Of a stretch of 64,000 nt of DNA, positions 16,923 to 26,503 are shown piece after piece (positions within the stretch are counted from its first letter, which is position 1; every line of letters begins with the position of its first letter). Source of the DNA: Nitrospira defluvii (GTDB lineage: Bacteria; Nitrospirota; Nitrospiria; Nitrospirales; Nitrospiraceae); assembly GCA_000196815.1 (NCBI GenBank), contig FP929003.1, positions 1,511,501-1,575,500 of the forward strand. The letters run 5' to 3'. The notes below the pieces were generated by a model. The model did not search any database, had not been told where the DNA came from, and was given only the letters and a program-made list of their open reading frames with translations. The position numbers and the translations under genes were made by a program.

Positions 16923-17079
16923 TCGGTTATGTTGACCGTCAGCTTGGGCCGTCCGGCGTTTGGAACGAACCCGAACGAGAGTGGCGCGGGGAGAGAAAAG
17001 TGCGTCACCCACTTCCCTTCTGCGCGAGAGAGTGGGGCGGGGCGGGACCTGACTGCTATCTCACCGCAGTGAACCGGCG

Positions 17080-18537
17080 CTAGAATGACTCTATGTGCTT
17101 CAGCACTTCTTCCCCGACCAGCCTGTGCCCGGCTTCGTTGTAGTGGGCATAGCGTCGAAAGGGAAACAGCGCCATGGGGTCAGGGTGGGTAGCAAACACG
17201 GGGTGCAAGTCCACCACGTGCAGGTTGAGACGTCGGGCGATGCCAAGCACCCGATCCCGGTCTTTACTGGCCAGTTCTGGGATTCGATACCGCTCCCAGG
17301 TGGGCAAATAGACAAATACGAGGCGCCCGTTCCACGTTTCGGCGGTGGTCCGGGCTTCCGCGAGAATGCGCTCGAACAATTGCAAGTCCCCCGCGGTTGC
17401 CGGTGCTCCACGCTGGCTAAGATGCTTGAGCAATTCGGCCGGCAAGCCCTGCTCGACAGGGCGTCGCTCATAAAACGACTGGAGAGCCTGGCGGAGATGG
17501 TGCAACTTGACGATGGCCTCGAACGGCACGGGCGCCGGGGACGTCGCCTGAGCGATGGCGGTATCCAGATAGCGCCGCAACGCCTGATCGATTTCAGGTT
17601 GCCGTTCGAATAGATGCTGTGAGAAGGGGGAGGACACGTACTTCATCAACAGCGGGGAGTTCTTCTCCCATCCGTCGAGATCCCGCAGGTCATTTCCTTC
17701 GTAGTAGAACCACAGCACCAGTTTGGGCTTCAGAGTCGGTCCATATTCCTTAAGCGTGGCCAAACTGGTCAGCGGGCCATGACTGTTCACACCCAAATTC
17801 ACCGTAGCCGGATGTTGCGCTCGGATGACGGCGACAAATCCTTTCTCCGAAGGAACGCAGACACCATGAGTATACGAGTCGCCCAGCGCGACAATTTCGG
17901 CCGGTCGCCGCTCCCAAATACCGCGGGGATTGTGGAAGCCATGCTCATCGCTTTCATAAACGATATATTCGCCGCTTTCGTTGCAAAAGACCGTCGTGGT
18001 CATGCCCATGCCCGCGACGGGCAAGAATTCCCCACGTTGGCCGGCGAGGACGGATCGGATATGTTCTCCGGAGGACGGCGCGAATAAAACCATGGGAAAC
18101 ACATCCGGATACGCCATGACCCCGTGTGCCCGCATATCCAAGACCACTTCCAATCGTGATCGGGTATCAAATGTCCGATGAGTCTCCTGCACCGTCTTCA
18201 TGCGCTCGGCCGCAACCCGCACGTTTCCATCCTGGGGAAAGCTGAGCCACGCATGAGCTCCCAGGGAGGTGATCGCTGAGCCGGAGTAAGTCAGCAGCAA
18301 TTCGGCCCCATACACACTGACGAGGGTCGACAGGCCGAGGAGCGCGATGTTGATCTTGAAGGATGCCGGCAATCGCACGCTGAATCCCAACATCACCGCG
18401 AGCGCGAGCATGACCAGATAGTGAAGGGACAGTCCGTGACGCCAAACCAGAACTGCGAACAGCGCCATGCAGAGCATGGCCCCCCACATGAGCAGGAGGC
18501 CGGCGAGCCGGCCTAATCCAGGCTCCAGAGGTGTCAT
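17080..18537 (-). CDS. Membrane-anchored SGNH/GDSL hydrolase
   Basis: A 485-residue protein with three or so N-terminal membrane helices (residues about 8-85) and a large soluble SGNH hydrolase domain. The nucleophile motif is IVALGDSYTHGV, the oxyanion Asn is in YYEGNDLRDLD, and the C-terminal Asp/His pair appears in HYNEAGHRLVGEEVL. Related proteins deacylate or acylate polysaccharides and lipids in the periplasm. It lies beside glycosyltransferase genes on the same strand, which fits modification of an exported glycan. Confidence 0.78.
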   Translation of the reverse strand: MTPLEPGLGRLAGLLLMWGAMLCMALFAVLVWRHGLSLHYLVMLALAVMLGFSVRLPASFKINIALLGLSTLVSVYGAELLLTYSGSAITSLGAHAWLSFPQDGNVRVAAERMKTVQETHRTFDTRSRLEVVLDMRAHGVMAYPDVFPMVLFAPSSGEHIRSVLAGQRGEFLPVAGMGMTTTVFCNESGEYIVYESDEHGFHNPRGIWERRPAEIVALGDSYTHGVCVPSEKGFVAVIRAQHPATVNLGVNSHGPLTSLATLKEYGPTLKPKLVLWFYYEGNDLRDLDGWEKNSPLLMKYVSSPFSQHLFERQPEIDQALRRYLDTAIAQATSPAPVPFEAIVKLHHLRQALQSFYERRPVEQGLPAELLKHLSQRGAPATAGDLQLFERILAEARTTAETWNGRLVFVYLPTWERYRIPELASKDRDRVLGIARRLNLHVVDLHPVFATHPDPMALFPFRRYAHYNEAGHRLVGEEVLKHIESF

Positions 18538-18646
18538 GCGTTGCTCCTGCCCTCGTGCGCGGACAGATCCGGTTTGCCAGAGGTATGAAGGTCCCTCACG
18601 GAATCGTTCGGCCGATCTGAGGGATCCCTGTCCTTCCGAGACGCCA

Positions 18647-19852
18647 TCACTTCCCGTGCCGTGCCAAGATCGTTTCTATCGTCGTTCGATAGGCGTGCTC
18701 GAAGTGTTCGGGCCTATGTTTGGCGGCCGCGGTCTCCCACGCGTTCCGGGATCGGCGACGCAATTCGTTGCCTGGCATCTGGGCGATCGCCCGTATCTCC
18801 TGCATGATGTGTTCGATCGACGTGTCCTTGACGAGCACGCCGTAATCCTCGACATCCACGGACGCTTCATAGGTCACCATGGGGATCAGCCCTGCAGCCA
18901 TCGTCTCGATGACAGCCGCGGCTCCGGCTTCCGAACAGGAAAGAAACACGTGCGCGATGGATTGTTCCAAAATCTTGTGAAACTCGTCGCCGGACTTATC
19001 GAGCCAGCCGACGTATCTGATGTTTGGCGTGTGGAAGAGTTCGCGGCGATACGCAGCCGCAAACTCCGGTTCATTCTCCACCGGCCCCACGGCAGTGAGG
19101 TGACAGTCGGGCAATTGCACGAAGGCCTCAAGGACCAGGTCCAGACCCTTGTGGACCATTCCGCGGCTGCCGTACCACAAAAAGCGGTGGCGACAGGCCT
19201 CGAAATCTTTGTCTTCGAACCAGGGCCACGTCGTTTGCGTGATGGAGGGCAGGCGAAACATCGGCTTGCCGGAGTAGGCATAGGTGTTGATCGTGAACTC
19301 ATTCCCGCAGGTGGTGAGGTAGTGCGCATGGTCGATGCCCAGATGGGGCGTCTCCAATCGGTTGGCCGGAACGGTGATGCCCTTGCGCTGTTGGAACGCC
19401 AACATGCGGTTCATTTCGGCCACGTTCTGAAAGACGGCCTGTGCGGTATCACAGTGAAAGATCTTGATGCACCGGTCGGGCAGGTAGGGCTTGAGCCGTT
19501 GCAAATTGAACCGGACATCCACCACCACATCGTACGGTTTCCATGGAATAAATCTCTGATTCTCACAGTGAATGGCATCGACGTCATAGCCCAGATCGAG
19601 GAAGGTTTGAGCCATCACCATGCCTTTATAGTAGCTCGGGTGGCTGATGGGAATGGGCTCACCACGCTGTTTGAACAAGAAGCCTTCATTGTTATAGGAG
19701 ATGAGGACATGTCCCTTTGCGGTCCCCGCGGTGCGCAAGGAGACGACGCCGCCGCGGAACTTTCGCCCCACACCGCGAACGGCCATGATCGCTTCACGGC
19801 ACCAGAGCACTGATTGAAAGCGCTGGAGATAGCGCCGGATTCGTTTCAGCAT
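18647..19852 (-). CDS. Family 1-like glycosyltransferase
   Basis: A 401-residue GT-B glycosyltransferase. The C-terminal half has FLWYGSRGMVHKGLDLVLEA, LTAVGPVENEPEF, IRYVGWLDKSGDEF and CSEAGAAAVIETMAAGLIPM, where the E-x-G-like segment binds the sugar nucleotide phosphates. It transfers a sugar from a nucleotide donor to a lipid or glycan in the cytosol. The start at 19852 has AGAGGG upstream and overlaps the stop of the preceding gene by seven bases, so both are in one operon. Confidence 0.85.
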   Translation of the reverse strand: MLKRIRRYLQRFQSVLWCREAIMAVRGVGRKFRGGVVSLRTAGTAKGHVLISYNNEGFLFKQRGEPIPISHPSYYKGMVMAQTFLDLGYDVDAIHCENQRFIPWKPYDVVVDVRFNLQRLKPYLPDRCIKIFHCDTAQAVFQNVAEMNRMLAFQQRKGITVPANRLETPHLGIDHAHYLTTCGNEFTINTYAYSGKPMFRLPSITQTTWPWFEDKDFEACRHRFLWYGSRGMVHKGLDLVLEAFVQLPDCHLTAVGPVENEPEFAAAYRRELFHTPNIRYVGWLDKSGDEFHKILEQSIAHVFLSCSEAGAAAVIETMAAGLIPMVTYEASVDVEDYGVLVKDTSIEHIMQEIRAIAQMPGNELRRRSRNAWETAAAKHRPEHFEHAYRTTIETILARHGK

Positions 19853-20847
19853 CGGTCCCTCTGCCATCCCTCGGGGATCGGCCATCCGACTTGTCGCCAC
19901 CCGTCGACAGCGGCAATCCACTGGTGCGAGTTCAGCTGCTGGGCATCGACATGATGCATGCCGCCCTGGGTCCAGAGCCTCCAGCTTGGGCCGAACAATG
20001 GTCCATATGAAGCGGGACGCTCACGATAGGTTGAAGGCGTCAGCTCCGTAATCTCGAAGGCCCGCACCCTGGTTCCATAGACCGGGAAGCAGTCTTGCGC
20101 AAATCGGAGGAGGCGATGCCCGTCTCGCACGACTCGGCCGGCCGGTCTCGCAATGTGCGGGTTCGCCTGGATAATCGGGGACAGCGGATGCTCCTCCCAG
20201 GGTCCTCGAAGGGCAGGGGCCTGGTAGAGCCGAAGCGTGTCGTGAGCGAGGGCGGGATTGGTCTCGGTGAATAACCACCAGCGATCATCGCTCATGAAGA
20301 TCGAGCTGTCGGCAAATCGATGCCCTTGGATCAAGATGTCGGTGCACACCCAATCCGTCGGAAACGTTGTCGCTTCGTAGAGGCGCACGCTCTCCGCTTG
20401 GTGGGTTTCAGGAATCATGTAGTATCGCCCCTGCCATTCAAAGACATACGGGTAGGAGAGATGAAAAGACTCTCGTAGCACGATCTTCTGATAGGTCCAG
20501 GCGAAACCATCCTGGCTCGTGGCCCAGGCGATTTCTCCCCGGTCGCTATCGAAGTTATAGACTTCGAAAAACATGTGCCAGAGATTGCCGACGCGAATCA
20601 GGAAAGGATCCGCGACGAACAACGCCCTCACGTCAGAAACCGAGTACCGGGTCAGGACCGGATTGGCGGTGCCTTGAGCATGGCGAAGTCGCAAGGGCGA
20701 TGCCCCGGTCACGATCCCGATGGACCATTCCTGATGAATGGGGCCTCGTGGGCCCAGCAACCGATCCGCGATCTTCGAAGGACAATGCTCGCGGATGTTT
20801 CGCTTGGCATACCATTTTACAATCTGACGAATTGCCGCTGCGGTCAT
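19846..20847 (-). CDS. GINT1-like five-bladed propeller protein (putative glycosyltransferase-associated)
   Basis: A 333-residue protein with repeated beta-propeller blades: ALFVADPFLIRVGNLWHMFF, GEIAWATSQDGFAWTY, YPYVFEWQGRYYMIPE and DRWWLFTETNP. This is the bacterial relative of the N-terminal part of glucosamine inositolphosphorylceramide transferase 1 (PF24793). The ADPF and Y-P-x-VF motifs resemble glycosidase family 43/68 propellers, so a glycan-binding or transferring role is likely. GGAGGG precedes the ATG. It overlaps the glycosyltransferase gene, supporting a shared glycan pathway. Confidence 0.7.
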   Translation of the reverse strand: MTAAAIRQIVKWYAKRNIREHCPSKIADRLLGPRGPIHQEWSIGIVTGASPLRLRHAQGTANPVLTRYSVSDVRALFVADPFLIRVGNLWHMFFEVYNFDSDRGEIAWATSQDGFAWTYQKIVLRESFHLSYPYVFEWQGRYYMIPETHQAESVRLYEATTFPTDWVCTDILIQGHRFADSSIFMSDDRWWLFTETNPALAHDTLRLYQAPALRGPWEEHPLSPIIQANPHIARPAGRVVRDGHRLLRFAQDCFPVYGTRVRAFEITELTPSTYRERPASYGPLFGPSWRLWTQGGMHHVDAQQLNSHQWIAAVDGWRQVGWPIPEGWQRDRC

Positions 20848-21364
20848 GCACCCTCCGTCACGGACAGCGTGGAGAACTGCGTTTGCCCAGTCTCATGAGC
20901 ACAGATCGAGAGCGTCGCTCCGTTGCGACGTGATTTCGGCGGTCGGTCCGGCAACATGTCAAGTTGCACCCGCGCATGGTGTTCGTTGGGCATACGAGTT
21001 AATCTCGCGCTGATCGAATGATCCGATGAAACCCCACTCCAAATTTCAATCGTGAGAGCTGATACGTTGTGGTGAGTGTGCCTTCAGGATACGCGCGATA
21101 TCCCTCTGATAGGAGAAGGCAGAAATTGGATATCAGGTGTGCCGATTGGCGTCAACTTGATTTTAGCCTGAACGGCCCCTTGGGTCGTTCCCGGGGCCGG
21201 CCGTGAATCCCGCCCGTGCTGTTCGATAGGAAACTCGGTTACGCAGGGGCTCCGTGAATCGGCAATCGAACAAGAAGAGAATGCCGCATTTCGTACTGTC
21301 GGGCGACTGGTCCGGTTCAGGATTACGAACGTCCGTGTTGAGCCTGAGACGATCCTGGCGGAAA
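20848..21364. other. Intergenic region, possible degraded coding sequence
   Basis: Nothing here has a start codon and ribosome site. A forward frame at about 21170-21375 reads like protein (ESAIEQEENAAFR, VGRLVRFRITNVRVEPETI) but has no start and runs into the end of the opposing gene. It may be a gene fragment. There is no terminator-like hairpin with a T-run. Confidence 0.3.
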
Positions 21365-21955
21365 TCAGCGTGTGGGCAGGCTATTGTGCTCCCAGTAGTC
21401 CCGGGCAAACCGATCGATCATCCGATCAAGGTCCTTTTCGAATCGTTCCCTGGTGGCTGTGCTTGCATCGATGACCTCAGGAAACAGGTCCATTCCACCA
21501 AAACTGATCCCATCCGTATAAACCTTCGGCTCCCGCTCTCGAATGGCTCGTTCTCGCAGCTCAAAGCTTCTGACATACAAGAGTTTGTCGGGACAGTCGG
21601 GTATTTCCTTGGCCAGCAACGTAACGATAAGCCGTGGGTTCTTCAGTGGTTTGGGCTCCTTCGTACCTGACGAAATCCCTACTAACTTGTGCTCTGCAAG
21701 CCGCGTAAACATGTGATGCATCAGGTGATCATTGTCCTGACGACCATCGCGGGTTTGAACAGCGATGAGTGAGGAGATTTCGACGTTCGAAAATTCAAGG
21801 TTTTTCAATGCGGGTACGTCTCCCCATTCAGAACCGTGAACCTTCGAGAGAGACAACGCCAGTACAGCGACAAGAACTGTAGAGGAGATGGGAATCGTTC
21901 GACGTACATAGTGCTTGATTAGGTGGGGGCGAGCTTCAAGACATTGGCGAGGCAT
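21365..21955 (-). CDS. Exported protein of unknown function
   Basis: A 196-residue protein with an N-terminal export signal (ISSTVLVAVLALSLSKVHG). The mature part has a mixed alpha/beta pattern (LEFSNVEISSLIAVQT, RLIVTLLAKEIPDCPD, VYTDGISFGGMDLFPE). No family was recognised. The ATG at 21955 is chosen because AAGGAGGA lies seven bases before it; an ATG at 21961 would touch that site. Confidence 0.6.
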   Translation of the reverse strand: MPRQCLEARPHLIKHYVRRTIPISSTVLVAVLALSLSKVHGSEWGDVPALKNLEFSNVEISSLIAVQTRDGRQDNDHLMHHMFTRLAEHKLVGISSGTKEPKPLKNPRLIVTLLAKEIPDCPDKLLYVRSFELRERAIREREPKVYTDGISFGGMDLFPEVIDASTATRERFEKDLDRMIDRFARDYWEHNSLPTR

Positions 21956-22055
21956 TGGCATTCCTCCTTAGCTGAAAGGTGAGAAGCGAGTCCGGCAGGA
22001 AACTCCCACCAACTGACGCTGGTTCGGCGCGTCAGGGTTGAGCCGCTGCTCTCCG

Positions 22056-23153
22056 TTAAGGCGTCAGCGGCCCCGCGATGGGGCTGCCGGGTTTGGCCTC
22101 GATCGCGGGCCCAGCGCCTTCTTGCGGCAGGATGCGGAAATGCGTCACGGCGAAGGAGACGGCCTGCCCCACGGTAAAATGGCAGCGACGAAATTCTTCC
22201 TTGTTCATGCGTGACCGGAGAATCAACCCGTCCGGGGTTTCAATTTCGAGCCGGTACGCCACGCCGAGGAAGTAGATGTGCCGTAGCTTTGCCTGCTGAC
22301 GGTATCGCGCGGGATCTTCCGCCACCTTCACGTAATAGGGACGAAATCCGACTTGGAGCGTCTGACCGTCGGAAAAGCCCGGGGCAGGGAATTCGAGCGA
22401 GCCGACCTGGACCTGCCCGTGCCGTACGACGCCGGCCACGATATTCATCGAACCGATAAAGCGGGCGACGAACTCAGTGGCGGGTTCTTCGTAGACATCA
22501 GCGGGGGATCCGGCCTGCTCCAATTTGCCTTTGGAGAACACGATGATGCGGCCGGACACTTCCATCGCCTCTTCCTGATCGTGTGTCACGAACAGGCTGG
22601 TGACGTTCAGGTCCGTATGCAGGCGGATGAGCCACTCACGCAACTCCTGCCGCACCTTCGCATCGACGGCCCCGAAGGGTTCGTCCATCAATAGCACCGA
22701 CGGACGCGGAGCCAGCGCGCGGGCGATGGCGACACGCTGTCGTTGGCCGCCGGATAGTTGGTGCGGATACCGACCACCCAGTCCTTCGAGGCTCATGAGC
22801 GCGAGCAGTTCCGTGATGCGCTGGTCGATATCACGCCGGTTCCACTTTTTGATTTTGAGACCGAAAGCGATGTTGTCGAAGACGGTCAGATGTTTGAACA
22901 GCGCGTAGTGCTGGAAGACGAAGCCGATGTTGCGTTCCTGCACGGTGAGGTCGTTCACCCGCTTGCCGTCGATGAAGATATCGCCGGCGGTCGGAACTTC
23001 CAGGCCGGCGATCAATCGCAGCACGGTCGTTTTTCCGCTGCCGCTTGGTCCGAGCAGACCGAGCAATTCACCTTCGTTGACGACGAACGAGACGCCTCCC
23101 ACTGCCGTGGCTGAACCGAACGTCTTCGTGAGCCCGCGTACTTCGATCTTCAC
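22056..23153 (-). CDS. cysA: Sulfate ABC transporter ATP-binding protein CysA
   Basis: A 365-residue ABC ATPase with Walker A GPSGSGKTT, Q-loop FVFQHYALF, signature LSGGQRQRVAIARAL, Walker B VLLMDEPF and H-loop VTHDQEEAM. The C-terminal third is the TOBE-like regulatory domain of CysA/CysA-type importers (VQVGSLEFPAPGF, VGFRPYYVKV). It powers sulfate or thiosulfate import with the two permeases upstream. It starts four bases after cysW stops and is last in the operon. Confidence 0.93.
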   Translation of the reverse strand: MKIEVRGLTKTFGSATAVGGVSFVVNEGELLGLLGPSGSGKTTVLRLIAGLEVPTAGDIFIDGKRVNDLTVQERNIGFVFQHYALFKHLTVFDNIAFGLKIKKWNRRDIDQRITELLALMSLEGLGGRYPHQLSGGQRQRVAIARALAPRPSVLLMDEPFGAVDAKVRQELREWLIRLHTDLNVTSLFVTHDQEEAMEVSGRIIVFSKGKLEQAGSPADVYEEPATEFVARFIGSMNIVAGVVRHGQVQVGSLEFPAPGFSDGQTLQVGFRPYYVKVAEDPARYRQQAKLRHIYFLGVAYRLEIETPDGLILRSRMNKEEFRRCHFTVGQAVSFAVTHFRILPQEGAGPAIEAKPGSPIAGPLTP

Positions 23154-23157
23154 TGGC

Positions 23158-23967
23158 TTACTGCGCTCCCGCTTCCGCTACCGTCGTTTCAGCGCGTGCC
23201 TTGGCGATCTCCAGCACGGTCAGGATCGCAAAGGAGACGGCCAACAGGGTCAATGCGACGGCGTTTGCCGCCACATAGTTGAAATCGACGTAACTTTGAT
23301 AAATGTGCAACGTGGCGGTCTGCGTGAGCAACAAAATATTTCCCGAAACCACGAGGACGGCGCCGAATTCGCCGATCGCCCGCGCCACGGTGAGGGTCGC
23401 TCCATAGACCAGGCCCCATCGGAGAGCCGGCAGGGTGACCTTGAGAAATACCTGCCATTCACCGGCCCCCAACGTTCGTGCCGCTTCCTCTTCTTCGGTC
23501 CCGAGTGTTTGCAGTAACGGTGTCAGCTCACGCACCATAAATGGAAAGGTGACGAACAGGGTCGCCAGAATCATGGCCGGCAGGGCAAACAATACCTTGA
23601 TCTGTGCCTGCCCGAAAATCGTGCCCAGCACGGTGTCCGGGCCGAACAGCAAGATGAGCATGAAGCCCGCGATGACGGGGGAGACCGCAAACGGCAGGTC
23701 GATCACGCCGCTCACGAGGCTGCGGCCCCAAAACTTCTGCCTCGCCAGCACCATCGCCGTCATGGTGCCGAAGATCACGTTCAGCACCAGCACGATCAGA
23801 GTGATTTCTGCCGTGAGGGTGAAGCCGTGCAACGCCTCCGGCCTCGAGATCTCGGTCCAGAATGCCGTCAGCCCCTCGCTGAAGCTTTGGCTCGCCATAT
23901 AGAGGATCGGTCCCACCAGCAGGACGAGGAAGTAGAGCCAGACGATCCCGATCAACAACCAACGCAT
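23158..23967 (-). CDS. cysW: Sulfate ABC transporter permease CysW
   Basis: A 269-residue inner-membrane permease with about six helices and the EAA loop EEAARTLGAGEWQVFLKVTL that docks to CysA. Other CysW features are IDLPFAVSPVIAGFML and ARAIGEFGAVLVVSGN. It forms the translocation pore with CysT. I chose the ATG at 23967 because GGGAG lies seven bases before it; an ATG at 23973 is too close to that site. Confidence 0.92.
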   Translation of the reverse strand: MRWLLIGIVWLYFLVLLVGPILYMASQSFSEGLTAFWTEISRPEALHGFTLTAEITLIVLVLNVIFGTMTAMVLARQKFWGRSLVSGVIDLPFAVSPVIAGFMLILLFGPDTVLGTIFGQAQIKVLFALPAMILATLFVTFPFMVRELTPLLQTLGTEEEEAARTLGAGEWQVFLKVTLPALRWGLVYGATLTVARAIGEFGAVLVVSGNILLLTQTATLHIYQSYVDFNYVAANAVALTLLAVSFAILTVLEIAKARAETTVAEAGAQ

Positions 23968-24015
23968 GCACATGCTCCCATCTCAACCATGCCCGGCTCT
24001 GCCGGATTCATCGTC

Positions 24016-24897
24016 TCAGATTGCCGCGGTCGGCACCACTGACTCGGAGTCGCGAGGATCCTTCTGCCGGGTCCATTGAAACAATCTTGGCAACCGTTCC
24101 CCGGGACGACGGGTCAACCGTTCCAAGAGCAGGAGAACCAGAAAGGAGATCAGTAAAATCAGCACCGAGACGGAGGTAGCCGCCTGCGGGTTGTAGCTCT
24201 CGATCTCCCCATACACATAGACGGAAGCGACCTGCGTCTTCATCGGAATATTGCCCGCCACGATCACGATGGACCCGAATTCGCCGAGCGCCCGCACGAA
24301 GGTGAGGAAGACGCCGGTCAGCAGACCGGGCAGGATCGACGGGACCGTGACTTTCCAGAAGGTGAGCCAGGGGCTGGCTCCCAACGTGAAGGCGGCTTCT
24401 TCCTGATCGCGTTCGAGGCCCATTAGCACCGGTTGCAGAGAGCGGATGGTAAACGGCATGGTCACAAACACCATCGCCAGGATGATCCCGGGCTGGTTGT
24501 AGAGCACCGCCATCCCGCCCTGTTGAAGCCAGGTGCCCAGCAGGCTGGTCGGTCCATAGATCGCGGCGATCATGAGGCCGGCAACCAGGGTCGGAATGGC
24601 AAAGGGCAAATCAACGAGCGCGTTAAGGAGCCACCGGCCCGGGAATTCGTAGCGTACCAGCACCAGCGCCGACAAGGTGCCGAACAGGGCATTGATGGCA
24701 GTTGCAATGGCGGCGGTTTCCACGGTGAGCCACAGCGCTGCCGCAGCTTGAGGAGCCGACAGATCCTGGATGAACCGGTCCCATCCGGCCGCGAACGATT
24801 GATGCGCCAGCGCCGCGAGGGGCAAGAAAATCAGCACGAGCACATAGCCGACTGCGGCAGATCGTAAGGCCAGGCTGAGCAAGAGATGGGCCGTCAT
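24016..24897 (-). CDS. cysT: Sulfate ABC transporter permease CysT (CysU)
   Basis: A 293-residue permease with six predicted helices. The typical CysT segments are LVDLPFAIPTLVAGLMIAAI, the EAA loop EEAAFTLGASPWLTFWKVTV and VRALGEFGSIVIVAGNIPMK. It pairs with CysW in the inner membrane to import sulfate. It lies 42 bases upstream of cysW. A ribosome site before 24897 is weak. The C-terminus is a polar cytoplasmic tail of about 30 residues (LTRRPGERLPRLFQWTRQKD). Confidence 0.92.
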   Translation of the reverse strand: MTAHLLLSLALRSAAVGYVLVLIFLPLAALAHQSFAAGWDRFIQDLSAPQAAAALWLTVETAAIATAINALFGTLSALVLVRYEFPGRWLLNALVDLPFAIPTLVAGLMIAAIYGPTSLLGTWLQQGGMAVLYNQPGIILAMVFVTMPFTIRSLQPVLMGLERDQEEAAFTLGASPWLTFWKVTVPSILPGLLTGVFLTFVRALGEFGSIVIVAGNIPMKTQVASVYVYGEIESYNPQAATSVSVLILLISFLVLLLLERLTRRPGERLPRLFQWTRQKDPRDSESVVPTAAI

Positions 24898-24999
24898 ACG
24901 AGCGTTCTACCTTACTGGTTACGGTCACGCCTGTTCGACAGGCACCATTGCTATCGTTGGTCGTGATGATTCTTCAGGAATCATTTTCTCAGGAGGCTG

Positions 25000-26055
25000 C
25001 TATTTCTTTGTCACGTCCTCGACGATCTTAGTCCAGAGGCCTTGCGCGCCGAACAGCTTGTTGCTCACCTGATCCCAGCCGCCGAGCTCTGCAATCGTGA
25101 AGAGTCGAGCCGGTTGCGGGAGTGTGGCGGCCGGGGTACCGGCATGCTTGTCCAACGGGCGAAATCCCAATTCAACGAAGGCAGCCTGTGCCTCCGGTCC
25201 GTGGAGGAATGCGACGAACGCGTCTGCGAGATCCCTGGCCTTATGGCGGTCGGCATAGGTGTCGACGACCGCCGCCGGGTTTTCGATCCAGACGGTTTCG
25301 GCCGGCACGATGATTTCATAGGGCCGGCCGCTCTTTACGCGCGGCAGCAACTCGTTTTCGTAAGTCACGATGACATCGCCGACTCCGCGTTCGAACGTGG
25401 TCACCGATTCCCGTCCGCTCTTGTCCATCACCTTGACGTTGCGTTGGACACGGGTCAGTAAGTCCACGGCCTGCGAGGCCGCCGCATCTGCAGCGACCGG
25501 TTTTCCCCCGCCGCGTTGCTCCGCCAGTTTCAGGCCGGCGCCATAAATCGCGATCACATCCCACATCGCGCCGCCGGATGTCTTGGGATTCGGGTAGAGC
25601 ACTTCCACGCCGGGGCGCGCGGCATCGTCCCATCCCTTGATGCCCTTGGGATTACCCTTGCGGACACCGAGAGCCACGACCGACGCGGAGATCATGCCCC
25701 CGTGGGGAGCCTTTCGCCAATCATGGGTAATCAATCCGGCCTTGACGATCTGATCGACATCACCTTCCAACGAGAGCACGGCGACATCGGCATCGAACCC
25801 TCCGATGATAGCCCTAGCCTGGGCGCCCGAGGCTCCATACGAGCTACGCACACGCACGTCCTGCCCGGTTTTTTGTTTCCAATGTCGTTGAAAGGCCGGG
25901 ATGATGTGTCGTTCGTAGGCTTCTTTCGGCACGCTGTAGGCGGCCAGGATGAGATCACGGGTTTCGGCGGCCTGCACCGGGGCAGTGGCCAGAAGGAGCA
26001 TGGTCAAGCAGGCGCCGAGTGCAAGGCCCAAAATGGTGTGTGTCTGACGAGTCAT
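25000..26055 (-). CDS. sbp: Periplasmic sulfate-binding protein
   Basis: A 351-residue exported protein (signal LGLALGACLTMLLLATAPVQA) of the Sbp/CysP family. It shows LILAAYSVPKEAYE, SSYGASGAQARAIIGGFDAD with the sulfate-coordinating SGAQ loop, LGVRKGNPKGIKGWDD, PNPKTSGGAMWDVIAI and VGDVIVTYENEL, all typical of the family. It captures sulfate (or thiosulfate) in the periplasm and passes it to CysTWA. It sits 22 bases after the Rrf2 regulator gene and about 100 bases before cysT. Confidence 0.93.
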   Translation of the reverse strand: MTRQTHTILGLALGACLTMLLLATAPVQAAETRDLILAAYSVPKEAYERHIIPAFQRHWKQKTGQDVRVRSSYGASGAQARAIIGGFDADVAVLSLEGDVDQIVKAGLITHDWRKAPHGGMISASVVALGVRKGNPKGIKGWDDAARPGVEVLYPNPKTSGGAMWDVIAIYGAGLKLAEQRGGGKPVAADAAASQAVDLLTRVQRNVKVMDKSGRESVTTFERGVGDVIVTYENELLPRVKSGRPYEIIVPAETVWIENPAAVVDTYADRHKARDLADAFVAFLHGPEAQAAFVELGFRPLDKHAGTPAATLPQPARLFTIAELGGWDQVSNKLFGAQGLWTKIVEDVTKK

Positions 26056-26077
26056 AGCGGGTCGCGGCTCCTTCCAC

Positions 26078-26503
26078 CTATTTCGAATGGGCGAATCGAC
26101 TCAATGTGTAATGGTCGAGAATGTTCGCGATGGCATCCCGTACCTCACCCATGGCCTGTTGGAGCGGGCACGAAGGTTTAGCCGCGTAGGGGCAGTCCGC
26201 GCACTTCTGGTAGGCGGTCTTGCTGACGCAGCTGATCGGGGCGAGGGGGCCATCCAGAATACGGATGACCTGGCCGAGCGTGATGTCTTCCGGTGATTTA
26301 ATGAGGGAATAGCCGCCCCGGACTCCTCGACGACTGGCCAGCAGGCCGGCGCGTTTCAGCGCGAGGAGGATCTGCTCCAGGAATTCCACCGGGATATTCT
26401 GCCGTTCTGCAATTTCATGGCGCTGGAGGACGCGCCCGCCATAGGTCTCGCACAGTTCGAGCAGTGCGCGGAGGCCATATTCACTCTTCTTGGAGAATTT
26501 CAT
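26078..26503 (-). CDS. Rrf2-family transcriptional regulator
   Basis: A 141-residue regulator with the Rrf2 winged helix: MKFSKKSEYGLRALLEL, HEIAERQNIPVEFLEQILLA and LKRAGLLASRRGVRGGYSLI. The C-terminal part has four cysteines in SCVSKTAYQKCADCPYAAK and PSCPL, so it may bind an iron-sulfur cluster or sense redox, as IscR and related proteins do; CymR-type sulfur regulators lack them. First gene of the sulfate operon, so it probably controls it and itself. The target operator was not identified. Confidence 0.88.
   Translation of the reverse strand: MKFSKKSEYGLRALLELCETYGGRVLQRHEIAERQNIPVEFLEQILLALKRAGLLASRRGVRGGYSLIKSPEDITLGQVIRILDGPLAPISCVSKTAYQKCADCPYAAKPSCPLQQAMGEVRDAIANILDHYTLSRFAHSK

Noticed and set aside
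18467-19813. 448-codon forward frame opposite the glycosyltransferase
   Set aside because: Composition is that of a shadow frame and the reverse strand has clear GT motifs.
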